Source: an uncultured Pontibacter sp.
GTDB lineage: Bacteria; Bacteroidota; Bacteroidia; Cytophagales; Hymenobacteraceae
NCBI GenBank assembly: GCA_947499125.1
Contig: CANMMP010000010.1
Span: forward strand, 1-49,153
DNA length: 49,153 bases
Direction of reading: 5' to 3'
This document shows, piece after piece, positions 26,798-35,022 of the stretch (position 1 is its first letter; each line of letters begins with the position of its first letter). The position numbers and the translations under genes were made by a program. The notes under the pieces are model-generated. The model had not been told where the DNA came from. It did not search any database and saw only the letters and a program-made list of their open reading frames with translations.

Positions 26798-27745
26798 ATG
26801 AAAAAATCAATTGTTCCTAGAAATGCCGTATGTATTAAATGCGGGAAAGAATTTATTAAGAAAAACATCTGTAAACCTAACAAATACTGCAGTATTGAGT
26901 GCAGGCGATCAAAAACTATAAGCTTTACAACCTGTCAGTATTGCGGTAAAGAGTTTATGATCAAGTACCCTAGAAATCCTAACAAGTTTTGTAATCGCTC
27001 CTGTCAGGGCAACCACTTCTGGTTATATGAAGAAACGGCAGAACAGAAGCTAAAAAGATATCGCGCTACTGCCTTAAGTAATACTAAGAGGCTCAAAGGA
27101 ACGAAAAGCCCAGAAAGTTCTAAACGCATGAAAGAGAACAACCCCATGTTCAATCCAGTGATACGAGCTAAAATGACTGCAACGATCCGAGCCAGGAAAA
27201 GCTGGTTAGGCGAACGCGGTGGTAACGGGTTTGTTACTCAACCACAGATGATTTTAGCTGAAGCTCTGTTTGTTGAAGAAACACTTGAGTATGTTATCAA
27301 TTTAAAAAAGGCACGAAAATACTTTCATAGTCTTCCTACCCACTATTGCGTTGATCTCGCTATCCCTGAGTTGAAAATAGCAATTGAAGTGGATGGTAAT
27401 TCTCATAAAACCAAAAAGTGGAGATACCTTGACAAGAGAAAAACTGAGGTTCTTAACTTCTTGGGCTGGATTGTGATTAGGTTTTGGAATGAAGAGGTAA
27501 CACAAGATGTATCAGGTTGTATTTCAAAAGTTGAGTTCTACATTGCTGCCAGGCTACAGGAACTGATCACTAACCAGTCGCTAATAGATTATACAGTTCC
27601 AGCTGGTATTAATACTGAAAATCGATATCATCTTCCACCTTTTAATAATGCAATGAATCTCTCTATACCTTTTAAGGCTAAACCAATACTTAAGAAAGTA
27701 AAGGCAATGGAAATGTTAGGTCAACTGCCATTATTCATCAATTGA
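26798..27745 (+). CDS. Zinc-finger, NUMOD3-like, VSR/EDxHD-type nuclease (homing endonuclease-like)
   Basis: A 315-residue protein with three parts. The N-terminus has two treble-clef-like zinc fingers (C12/C15/C31/C35 and C46/C49/C65/C69). A SSKRMKENNPMFNP segment near residues 107-120 looks like a NUMOD3 DNA-binding motif. The C-terminus has a VSR/EDxHD nuclease core with Asp186 in YCVDLAIP, Glu197 and Asp199 in IAIEVDGNSH, His203, and RFWNEEV. Such enzymes are usually intron-encoded or free-standing homing endonucleases. No intron or split gene was seen around it, so it is free-standing or may have been recruited for another role. It is followed by the palindrome 27750-27800. Confidence 0.75.
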   Translation: MKKSIVPRNAVCIKCGKEFIKKNICKPNKYCSIECRRSKTISFTTCQYCGKEFMIKYPRNPNKFCNRSCQGNHFWLYEETAEQKLKRYRATALSNTKRLKGTKSPESSKRMKENNPMFNPVIRAKMTATIRARKSWLGERGGNGFVTQPQMILAEALFVEETLEYVINLKKARKYFHSLPTHYCVDLAIPELKIAIEVDGNSHKTKKWRYLDKRKTEVLNFLGWIVIRFWNEEVTQDVSGCISKVEFYIAARLQELITNQSLIDYTVPAGINTENRYHLPPFNNAMNLSIPFKAKPILKKVKAMEMLGQLPLFIN

Positions 27746-27749
27746 TTAT

Positions 27750-27800
27750 AATTTTGTAATACTGTATTAATGTCATACACTAATACAGTATTACAAAATT
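27750..27800. repeat. Dispersed palindrome, copy 1 (GTCATAC core)
   Basis: Perfect 20-bp arms, 27750-27769 and 27781-27800, with an 11-base loop ATGTCATACAC. The inner arm is TACTGTATTA/TAATACAGTA, shared with 29160-29218 and 32959-32993. It begins 4 bases after the stop of the nuclease gene and could be a terminator or a partition-protein site. Confidence 0.8.
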
Positions 27801-28009
27801 ACTAATTAACCTCATTGCTTTTGTATGCCAATCCTGATATCGGTAATTAGATAACATAGTAGATGTTTTTTCACTGAACAACTCCCCTACTCGCTTCCTC
27901 TAGACTAAGCATAATTGAATATGAAGATAGATATTTGTAAAAGTTGATTTAAGCCGTTCTACAATACAGAACTCCAGTAGTACCGTAGTATCATAATACC
28001 TTATTATTG

Positions 28010-28055
28010 TATTACAGTATTACGTTAATAGACTATTACATTTATAGCTTATTAC
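28010..28055. repeat. TATTAC repeats upstream of parA
   Basis: TATTAC at 28010-28015, 28018-28023, 28034-28039 and 28050-28055: start spacings of 8, 16 and 16 bases. An 8-base module suits ribbon-helix-helix proteins, which bind arrays of short half-sites, so this may be the parS/operator of the RHH partner encoded after parA. Confidence 0.55.
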
Positions 28056-28136
28056 GTTCATACATTTTTTGTGTCATACAGCCATACCGTATTTTAGTTT
28101 TACTATATTGCATCCATAATCTTTCCCTTAATTAGA

Positions 28137-28892
28137 ATGACTAAAATTATTACCATCGCACAAAATAAAGGTGGGGTTGGCAAATCTACGACGGCTGCGA
28201 ATTTAGGAGCAGGGCTGGCACGAGCAGGAAAAAAAGTACTTCTCATAGACATGGATGCACAGGCAAACATGAGCTCATGCTTTACTTATGAAAGTAAGTT
28301 TAATATTGGTCAAGTATTGACTGGAGCAGCAACTGTAGAAGATGCGATCACACCTATCTCAGATAACTTAGACATTATTCCGTCTGTCAAATCACTTTTG
28401 GAATATGAAGAAGCTATTTCTGGTAAGCCTCGCCGGGAAGATATTTTGCGAAAGGCTATCAAGAAATACGTAACTGGTCGCTACGATTATGTATTAATTG
28501 ATACACCACCTCATTTGGGTTTAATGACTAACAATGCGCTTTATGCATCAGATTACTATATTATGCCAATGCAGTCTGAGTTCTTCAGTTATGACGGAAT
28601 AGATACCTTGATTGGACATTGTAACAATATTGCTGAAGATACAGGCCTTGAACTTGGCGGTATTGTTTTGACCCGTTACAACGAAAAGAAAAGGGGGCTT
28701 GCACTCCAGGCAATTGCAAATGCTATAAAGACTGATCCTGATTATAAAACCTTTAATTCATATATACGGGAAAACAGTAAGTTATTTGAAGCTCAACTTA
28801 AACGTAAGGATATATTTTCTTATGATTCACAGAGTAATGGGGCAGAGGATTATCATAAGTTAACACTAGAGTTTATTGAGCGTTATGGCTAA
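28137..28892 (+). CDS. parA: ParA-type partition ATPase
   Basis: A 251-residue Walker-type ATPase with the deviant Walker A KGGVGKSTT at residues 11-19, then DMDAQANMSS and YVLIDTPPHLGLMTNNAL. ParA proteins use ATP to position plasmid copies before division. The size shows a lone ATPase domain without an extra N-terminal DNA-binding domain, as in types paired with a small ribbon-helix-helix partner. The gene overlaps the next by 8 bases. TATTAC repeats upstream may be its control or centromere sequence. Confidence 0.92.
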   Translation: MTKIITIAQNKGGVGKSTTAANLGAGLARAGKKVLLIDMDAQANMSSCFTYESKFNIGQVLTGAATVEDAITPISDNLDIIPSVKSLLEYEEAISGKPRREDILRKAIKKYVTGRYDYVLIDTPPHLGLMTNNALYASDYYIMPMQSEFFSYDGIDTLIGHCNNIAEDTGLELGGIVLTRYNEKKRGLALQAIANAIKTDPDYKTFNSYIRENSKLFEAQLKRKDIFSYDSQSNGAEDYHKLTLEFIERYG

Positions 28893-29148
28893 GAATATTT
28901 TTGAAGATGATTTAAAGGCCAAGAATAAGCCCAAAACAGTAGAGTATCACTATCGGAAAGTAGGAAAGACCGGCCGTAAAAAGGATGTAGTAACATACTC
29001 TCTTCATCCAACACTTGTCGATAAAATTGAGCGTTGGGCTTATCATGCTCGCAAAGATCGGTCAGAAATAGTTGAGGCTATTTTGCTGGAGGCTCTAAAA
29101 GGCAGAGATTTTGATCCTATTCCAGAAGATAAACCCTTGGAACTTTAA
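28885..29148 (+). CDS. Ribbon-helix-helix partition partner of ParA (ParB-like)
   Basis: An 87-residue protein. The C-terminal half, VVTYSLHPTLVDKIERWAYHARKDRSEIVEAILLEAL, fits a ribbon-helix-helix DNA-binding fold: a beta strand followed by two helices. The N-terminus is charged and probably unstructured, as in ParG-like proteins. The ATG at 28885 is preferred over the TTG at 28876; it overlaps the parA stop by 8 bases, which indicates coupling. Binding of the TATTAC/TAATACAG repeats is inferred. Confidence 0.8.
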   Translation: MAKNIFEDDLKAKNKPKTVEYHYRKVGKTGRKKDVVTYSLHPTLVDKIERWAYHARKDRSEIVEAILLEALKGRDFDPIPEDKPLEL

Positions 29149-29159
29149 ATACTCCTTAC

Positions 29160-29218
29160 ATTATCATCTTACTGTATTACTGTAATATTGTCATACAGTA
29201 ATACAGTAAGATGATAAT
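29160..29218. repeat. Dispersed palindrome, copy 2 (GTCATAC core)
   Basis: Perfect 24-bp arms, 29160-29183 and 29195-29218, with an 11-base spacer. The inner sequence TACTGTATTAC and GTCATACAGTAATACAGTA repeats elements of 27750-27800. It starts 12 bases after the stop of the RHH gene. Confidence 0.8.
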
Positions 29219-29568
29219 ACTTTATTATAATCATTCAGCCTCACTATTAATAAAGTGCGCACTTTATTAAAAACCCTTGAAATGAAATAGGATAACTATA
29301 AGTTTATCCTAGGACCTAGCTGGCAGAATTAGTCAATACTGCCATTATTAGAGGCTGAAATTTAATATGAGTCACTATACATCTAGCAATTAAGAGTTCC
29401 CAAAAGGATATGTGAAACCTACACTGCTGTTCCTTCTTTATTAGAAAAAAGGGAACTTAGGGTTTACTTTTAGGGAACTCAGGTTAGATGTATTGCCACC
29501 TTTGCATCTAAAGAGATGGCTTATTAATCTTCTGTACAAAATCGTTTCTTCTTTTCTAGAAAGTCATG

Positions 29569-29634
29569 AGTATCGTACTTTTCTCTTTTTAGGAAACTGT
29601 TAGTATCGTACTTTTCTCTTTTTTAGAAACTATC
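29569..29634. repeat. Tandem 33-base iterons, minus orientation
   Basis: Two 33-base units in tandem. Each begins AGTATCGTACTTTTCTCTTT and ends AGAAACT or AGGAAACT plus a short variable tail. Within them ATCGTACTTTTCTC is the reverse complement of the GAGAAAAGTACGAT core found near the long rep gene. A related but diverged copy (TTTTCTAGAAAGTCATG) precedes them. Confidence 0.75.
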
Positions 29635-30039
29635 AGTTCCCATTATAAGCTATAAAAGGAAATCCTAATAAGGATTATCGTGGCAATTCAGCTATATCAC
29701 ATTAGTTTACGAATACCGCCTATTCTAATTTTGCCTCCCGTAATTGCATCAAGAAATACACAATTTTCAAAGCTTAACATTTTTATCAATTCTACGGGAG
29801 TCTATACGTAGTCTATAACAACACATACATGCTTGTAAAAGATATCAATTGCAAAGGCCAATAAGAGTGTAATTCATTGATATAATATTAATTAAAGCCA
29901 TTTAAGGGCATATTCTGCTGCCATGATCACTATCAGCTCTACTGAAGCTAAATGTAAGCAATAAATGAAAAGATATTATCATCACAGCGTGCCAAATTGT
30001 ATACAAGTAACCAGCTTAAAATTTAAATAAAGGAATAGA

Positions 30040-30107
30040 AAAAAGAGAAAAGTACGATGAGCGCAGTTTCTTTATTTCCCTACGGACCATCGTACTTTTC
30101 TCTTTTT
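30040..30107. repeat. Inverted pair of iterons
   Basis: AAAAAGAGAAAAGTACGATG ending at 30059 and its exact reverse complement CATCGTACTTTTCTCTTTTT at 30088-30107, separated by 28 bases. Inverted half-iterons near rep genes commonly act as operators for Rep dimers. Alternatively they flank an origin structure. Confidence 0.75.
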
Positions 30108-30232
30108 ATTCTCTTTCTCCCACTTTTAAATTTCATTAAAATCGGGAGCTATTCTTCCATTCTTTTATTATTCTTTATTCTATTATATTCTAGGTGTTGT
30201 AAGTGACTTATAATCAGGTATTAACATGGGTT

Positions 30233-30340
30233 AAAAAAGAGAAAAGTACGATGATAAAAAGAGAAAAGTACGGTTAATACAGAGAAAAGTACGATGTAAA
30301 AAGAGGAAAGTACGGTTGATACAGAGAAAGGTACGATTCA
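30233..30340. repeat. Five tandem iterons upstream of the long rep gene
   Basis: Five direct copies of a GAGAAAAGTACGRT core: the TACG of each begins at 30247, 30269, 30290, 30311 and 30332. Periods of 22, 21, 21 and 21 bases put them on one DNA face. Copies 4 and 5 have single changes (GAGGAAAG, AAAGGTACG). Together with the inverted pair and the tandem at 29569 this makes about nine copies. It is the likely replication origin. Confidence 0.85.
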
Positions 30341-30419
30341 ATCAAGGGAAAAAAGAATATTTTTTTCTTTTTTCTTTTTTATATATCTCTATATTTACTT
30401 TCGATAATACTGATAATGT

Positions 30420-31505
30420 ATGGCAAAGCAAAATAAGAAATCCAAAATAGCTATAGTTGCTCAGCATAATAACTTAGTTCGTTCAGACCTTGCGTTCTCT
30501 ACTCTGGAAGCTAAAGTCTTCACACGCCTCTTAGAAACTATCCCGAGAGACGCTGAGCAGTTGGGGCAAGTCAGCCTTAAAATCAGTGATGTATTGGGGG
30601 CAGGAACCTCAGGTAAGCACTATAAGTTACTACATGAAGCTATAAAAAGTCTTGATTCACGTCGAATAAACCTTCTCAAAGTTGACGCTGGACCATATGA
30701 TTATGACAGTTGTGCTTTGTTTGACAGCATGGAAATGAAAGTTGGGCAAAATCTTATTCGTGGAGAATGGGGAAAGAAGATCCAGCCTTACTTGATCCAG
30801 CTTAAAAAGGGATTTACTTTAGGTGAATTAGATATTCTATTAAATCTTAAGTCTGGACACTCTTATAAGCTGTATTGGGTATTAAGAAGTTATGAGTCTC
30901 TAACGGAGTTTACGGATACAGTTGAGAACTTAAAGACTATCCTTGTTAAAAAAGAAGAAGGTAAATCAGACAAGTACGCGCAATGGAATGACTTAAAGCG
31001 GTATGTTCTACAACCAGCGATTGATGAAGTTAAGTATGTTTCGGCTGAGAGAGGAAACCCTATGACTTTTGATGTTCAGTTAATTAAGCAAGGGAAAAAA
31101 GTTGTGGAGGTGCGATTCTATAACATTAAGTCAGCTAATACAGGGTCAAACCGAAACCTAATTCAGGAGGGGCAAACATCGAGTGAATACGCCAGTGCAA
31201 AAGCTGATTCTTCTCAGCAAGGCTCCTATGAAGGTAAAGTTGCAATGGCCTACAAACGTTTGATTGAGAGCTATGGGCTAACTCCAGCACAGGCGGTTCA
31301 AGTCGTTGAAAATGTACCACAGAATGAGCTATGGCCTGTCATGAAACAGCTTAACTTGGACATCATTACTAACAAGCTTCATGAAAGAAAGCAACCACCC
31401 GTAACAGCTGGTGCCTGGTCTGTAAGTCTTCTGAAACAAAGGCTAAATAAATTTCTTAAATGGCCAATAAAAGATTCATCAGAGCAGGCTACATTAGCTC
31501 TGTAG
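30420..31505 (+). CDS. Rep_3 (RepB) family replication initiator, long form
   Basis: A 361-residue initiator. The N-terminal part, IAIVAQHNNLVRSDLAFSTLEAKVFTRLLETI, and GHSYKLYWVLRSYESL belong to the winged-helix Rep_3 (PF01051) family; a C-terminal LTPAQAVQVVENVPQNELWPVM stretch is an extra region. It binds iterons to open the origin. Upstream lie nine iteron copies, and TACTTTCG (30396-30403) is a near-match to the -7 element, giving a short leader to the ATG at 30420. The terminator at 31535 ends the unit. This is probably the main replicon. Confidence 0.9.
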   Translation: MAKQNKKSKIAIVAQHNNLVRSDLAFSTLEAKVFTRLLETIPRDAEQLGQVSLKISDVLGAGTSGKHYKLLHEAIKSLDSRRINLLKVDAGPYDYDSCALFDSMEMKVGQNLIRGEWGKKIQPYLIQLKKGFTLGELDILLNLKSGHSYKLYWVLRSYESLTEFTDTVENLKTILVKKEEGKSDKYAQWNDLKRYVLQPAIDEVKYVSAERGNPMTFDVQLIKQGKKVVEVRFYNIKSANTGSNRNLIQEGQTSSEYASAKADSSQQGSYEGKVAMAYKRLIESYGLTPAQAVQVVENVPQNELWPVMKQLNLDIITNKLHERKQPPVTAGAWSVSLLKQRLNKFLKWPIKDSSEQATLAL

Positions 31506-31534
31506 ACATTTACTATGAATGACTTATAACTAAG

Positions 31535-31559
31535 AAGCTCCTCTATAGGGAGCTTTTTA
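31535..31559 (+). terminator. Intrinsic terminator of the long rep gene
   Basis: AAGCTCC (31535-31541) pairs with GGAGCTT (31549-31555), with a 7-base loop and a TTTTT tail. Located 30 bases after the rep stop. The remaining sequence to 31775 holds no gene. Confidence 0.75.
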
Positions 31560-31775
31560 AATTAGTACCCTAATGGTTTTTACTTCTTTTCATTAGGAAT
31601 CCGTGTTCCATGCTTTTGATGATAGTGGTTGGATTGCGTCATCAGTCTTATTGCCTTTCCTGTTAAGGGGTTATTCATCTTCTCTTTAATTCTATAATTT
31701 ATTCTACAGTCTTTTATTAATTTACCTCATACAGCATTTTACGCAAGATAAAACAGGTTTTTACTGACTAATCTA

Positions 31776-32909
31776 ATGAAGAAACTTACTTTAACTCGTC
31801 AGGAGCTTTATGAAATGGTCTGGAAGCTTCCTATGACCAAGCTAGCAAAACAATATGGTCTTTCAGATAATGGTCTCAGAAAGATATGTTTAAAGCTGCA
31901 GATCCCTTTGCCTAAATCGGGCCATTGGACAAAAGTTCAGAGAGGTAAGAAAGTAACTATTGTAGCTTTACCAACTGGGTATACTGGAGAGCAGGAAGTT
32001 ACCCTTTCTGTGGGAGATGATGGTAAAGTGATTGAAGAAGGCAATTCATCAGCCCTTTCTCTTTTAGAGCATGAACTAACAAAGGGCCTCGGTGAGCTAC
32101 TTGTTGTTCCGCAAAAATTAAAAAAGCCACATGAACTGATAGAGAAAACAAAAGAGCAACTAGAAGACAAGAAAAACAGATATCTGGACAACGGACTAGT
32201 TCGTCATTCCAGGGATACGATAGCCATTTCCGTTTCTCCTGATAACATTGGCCGGGCGTTGCGATTTATGGATACCCTGGTCAAAGTATTAATAGCCAGG
32301 GGACACGGAGTTCAGATAAGGTATGGGGAGACAATTGTAACTGTCCAAGGAGAAGAAATAGAGATCCGCTTACGGGAGAAGCTAGATAAATCAATTATTA
32401 AGGAGGGACGATGGGACAGGAGTATTTACAAGCCTTCCGGGATTCTTATTTTTCAAATCAAAGATATATGGAGCAAGGAATGGGCAGATGGAAAGCATTC
32501 CCTAGAAGAAAGGTTGCCTAGGATAGTAGCTAGTCTAGAGCTCAAGGGGATGAAAATGCATACAGACAGGATAGAAAGGGATAGAAGGCATGCAGAAAAA
32601 GAGGAAAGAGAAAGAATTCATCGGGCTATGGAAGCTCAGCAGGAGAAGGAACTCAGCAAGCTTAAAAGCTTACTCATAGAAACAGAGCGTTGGGAAAAAG
32701 CCTTAAAAATGAGAGCCTATGCTAATAGTATTGAACAAACTGCCATTGCAAAAGGAACCTTAGTTGATGAACTCAAGGAACGCATTAACTGGATCAGGAA
32801 GAAAGCAGATTGGTATGATCCCCAGGTGAAAAGTAATGATGAACTATTAACTGAAGTAGATTGGGAAACACTTATACTCAGAAAGAAACCATCTTATCTG
32901 TTCTGGTAA
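31776..32909 (+). CDS. Conserved protein with N-terminal helix-turn-helix, function unknown
   Basis: A 377-residue protein. The N-terminus reads LTRQELYEMVWKLPMTKLAK followed by QYGLSDNGLRKICLKLQIPLP and KSGHWTKVQRG, a helix-turn-helix-like pattern (VW..P...LAK..G.SD.GL.K.C) that I associate with a widespread family of plasmid and island proteins of unknown function. The middle (about residues 140-245) is mixed sheet and helix. A long Glu/Arg/Lys-rich coiled coil follows (about 255-345). No enzyme motif is visible. A GTCATAC-core palindrome follows its stop. Plasmid control or DNA binding is a guess. Confidence 0.55.
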   Translation: MKKLTLTRQELYEMVWKLPMTKLAKQYGLSDNGLRKICLKLQIPLPKSGHWTKVQRGKKVTIVALPTGYTGEQEVTLSVGDDGKVIEEGNSSALSLLEHELTKGLGELLVVPQKLKKPHELIEKTKEQLEDKKNRYLDNGLVRHSRDTIAISVSPDNIGRALRFMDTLVKVLIARGHGVQIRYGETIVTVQGEEIEIRLREKLDKSIIKEGRWDRSIYKPSGILIFQIKDIWSKEWADGKHSLEERLPRIVASLELKGMKMHTDRIERDRRHAEKEERERIHRAMEAQQEKELSKLKSLLIETERWEKALKMRAYANSIEQTAIAKGTLVDELKERINWIRKKADWYDPQVKSNDELLTEVDWETLILRKKPSYLFW

Positions 32910-32958
32910 ATCAGTGTGAAAGACAAAATATTCAATTTCAATACAATTGTAAGTTGCT

Positions 32959-32993
32959 CATACTGTATTATTGTATGACAGTAATACAGTATG
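32959..32993. repeat. Dispersed palindrome, copy 3 (core inverted)
   Basis: CATACTGTATTA (32959-32970) and TAATACAGTATG (32982-32993) with loop TTGTATGACAG. The loop core GTATGAC is the reverse complement of the GTCATAC found in copy 1. Arms TACTGTATTA/TAATACAGTA and the 11-base loop match copy 1 exactly in layout. Located 49 bases after the stop of the 377-residue gene. Confidence 0.75.
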
Positions 32994-33081
32994 GCAATAA
33001 TAGTTTAATATCCTCATTTCACATAGTACATTTTACATTTAACGATATAATTATATATATTTAAAAATGTAAAAAATAGCT

Positions 33082-33729
33082 ATGGAACGCAAACTTCAAA
33101 TTACAGGTCGTGGCAAGCTCTCCGTGACCCCAGATACCATCTTTTTGTCTTTTAATGTTTCGTCTCAGAGAAATGAATACGAAGAAACAATCATTGCTTT
33201 AAATCAACAGGTAGAAGAATTACGAATTGCTGTAGAACGGGAAGGAGTAGAGCGTAAGAAGCTCAAGACTACTAACTTTTCAGTTCGGAAAGAAACTACC
33301 TGGAATAAGAAGACAGAGAAGTACGATTTTGCTGGGTTTAAAGCTACGCACAATCTGGAACTAGAACTACCTTTAGAGAAAGCTCTCATAAACAGTTTAC
33401 TCAATAAAATTACCCAACAGCTGAATGATCTTGATTTTAATATCAGCTTCGGAGTAAAAGATACATCAGCCCAACAACAGAATTTACTCCTACAAGCAAT
33501 TGGTAAAGCTAAAGAGAATGCTGCCCTTATTGCTCAAGCTACCGGGGTAGAGTTACTGGAGATCCTTCATATTGACTATACCTTCCGTGAATTAGTTATC
33601 CGATCGCAACGCTATGACTATCCTGTATATGAAGCAGATACAATAATGACATCAGATGCTGCGCCAGATTTTGAGCCAGAGGATATTGACCTTGCTGAAA
33701 ATGTGACAATAACCTGGAGGATAAATTAA
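33082..33729 (+). CDS. SIMPL (DUF541) domain protein, cytoplasmic form
   Basis: A 215-residue protein of the SIMPL/DUF541 family. The opening LQITGRGKLSVTPDTIFLSF has the typical GxGxxxxxPD pattern, and the rest alternates strands with long helices (QQNLLLQAIGKAKENAALIAQATG). Most family members are secreted or periplasmic with signal peptides; none is visible here. Its activity is unknown. It ends 27 bases before the DUF6361 gene on the same strand and may be in that operon, which would make it an unusual member of a conflict cassette. Confidence 0.75.
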   Translation: MERKLQITGRGKLSVTPDTIFLSFNVSSQRNEYEETIIALNQQVEELRIAVEREGVERKKLKTTNFSVRKETTWNKKTEKYDFAGFKATHNLELELPLEKALINSLLNKITQQLNDLDFNISFGVKDTSAQQQNLLLQAIGKAKENAALIAQATGVELLEILHIDYTFRELVIRSQRYDYPVYEADTIMTSDAAPDFEPEDIDLAENVTITWRIN

Positions 33730-33756
33730 CAATAGTAGCATATCAAAAGATAAGTC

Positions 33757-35022
33757 ATGGCAGCATCTATAGGTTGGATTTATTTCTCACAGGCACACCG
33801 GGAAAGAGTGGGTACGATACTGGAACTCTTGGAGCCATCAGGCATGATTGATGAGTTGGGTATTGGAGGTATACGAGATGCCTTGGCAGACCAGCTTTTT
33901 CCTGGCATAAGCACCATCCAAACCAGGGCGAAGTACTTCTTTATCATTCCCTATATTTTATATGAATACCAGCATTTGAAGCCTCACCAGCGCCGCCTAA
34001 CAGCTGCACAATATTTGGAGCAGAGAGAGTATGAGATCATGTGGCGGCTAGGAGATAAGTACCGTAATTTGGCTAAAGATGAAGAGTCCCAAAAGTCATT
34101 TGGTGTTATAGGTATAAATCGTCCAAAACCTTTAAAAATCATCCGTCGCCCTTCCGCTATTTACTGGAATGGGTTGCGAACCTATAATATTATTGCTACA
34201 GGTGGATTAGGAGTTAACCAGTTCTTAAATCGCTGTACCAATACTACCTTAGAAAGCCAACTTTCAGTAGCTACTGGAGATGATAGTCCTTGGGATGATG
34301 TAGATGCAGAATATGAAAAAAACTTCCATATCAAGGTCCGACCTCCACAACCGAAATGGGATGAAGACCTCAGTTTGGATCTCACCCAAGAAGAGGCTGA
34401 AATCTTAAATGACCACATTCAAGAAAAGGGAAAAGGTTATCTAATTGGAGAGCTTCTTAGAAATGATGCGCTCTACAAAGAGTTTCATGCAAAGAATTCT
34501 TTCATGGATTTTGCGAAAGCAGCTATTTATATTCCTATTCCTAATAACCTACGGCAGCTGATCATCCTGGCACATGATTTCTCTGAACTGCTTTATGGAG
34601 CACACATCGCTTACAATCACATTCTACAGAATCTAAAGCGTCCGGATGAGAATAATGGAGCTTGGTGGGAAAAATGGATTGCAAATATTCAGTCCGCTAT
34701 GATTGATTTTGAAGGCTTTGACCCGGGATATATTTTTGAGCACTATGCATTCAGGACAAAAAGCTTCACAAGGTTTTTTGTCCTGGAATGGTGGGATTTT
34801 ATTAGGCATGGGGGAGAAGACTTGCAGCGAAGAAATGGTTTAATAATAAACCAGGAGAAATCAAATAAGGCAGGTAAAGCAAGGCTTGCCTGGAAGAAAT
34901 TAGATGATGTCAGCGAAGGTCAGTGGATTGGCTTGAGTACACTTGATTATCGGTACCATAAAGGCAAAGGAATTTTAACGGATATCAAAAAAGGACTTGG
35001 AGAGAACTATGCTACATCCTAA
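33757..35022 (+). CDS. DUF6361 family protein
   Basis: A 421-residue protein. Its start, IGWIYFSQAHRERVGTILEL, followed by a DELGIGGIRDALADQLFPGI stretch and TIQTRAKYFFIIP, matches what I recall for DUF6361, a family of unknown function found near phospholipase D and helicase genes. No catalytic motif was seen. Its end overlaps the ATG of the PLD gene by 14 bases, so they are coupled. The trio with the helicase looks like a defence module. Confidence 0.7.
   Translation: MAASIGWIYFSQAHRERVGTILELLEPSGMIDELGIGGIRDALADQLFPGISTIQTRAKYFFIIPYILYEYQHLKPHQRRLTAAQYLEQREYEIMWRLGDKYRNLAKDEESQKSFGVIGINRPKPLKIIRRPSAIYWNGLRTYNIIATGGLGVNQFLNRCTNTTLESQLSVATGDDSPWDDVDAEYEKNFHIKVRPPQPKWDEDLSLDLTQEEAEILNDHIQEKGKGYLIGELLRNDALYKEFHAKNSFMDFAKAAIYIPIPNNLRQLIILAHDFSELLYGAHIAYNHILQNLKRPDENNGAWWEKWIANIQSAMIDFEGFDPGYIFEHYAFRTKSFTRFFVLEWWDFIRHGGEDLQRRNGLIINQEKSNKAGKARLAWKKLDDVSEGQWIGLSTLDYRYHKGKGILTDIKKGLGENYATS

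Larger units (their letters stand above)
27746..28136. other. 391-base gap upstream of parA, probable centromere region
   Basis: Holds a 20-bp-arm palindrome (27750-27800) and, from 28010 to 28055, four TATTAC hexamers. No gene visible. A cis-acting partition site next to parA is expected here. Confidence 0.5.
29149..30419. other. Origin region without genes (1.27 kb)
   Basis: Contains a 24-bp-arm palindrome (29160-29218), tandem 33-bp units (29569-29634), an inverted iteron pair (30040-30059 and 30088-30107), five tandem iterons (30233-30340) and AT-rich stretches. It leads directly to the long Rep_3 gene at 30420. ACTCCCGT-type arms, CTCCCGTA (29735-29742) and TACGGGAG (29793-29800), form one more distant inverted repeat. 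No DnaA box was recognised by eye. Confidence 0.7.

Noticed and set aside
30233..30340. Tandem repeats considered as a CRISPR array
   Set aside because: Unit period is only 21-22 bases with no unique spacers and no cas genes; iterons beside a rep gene explain them.
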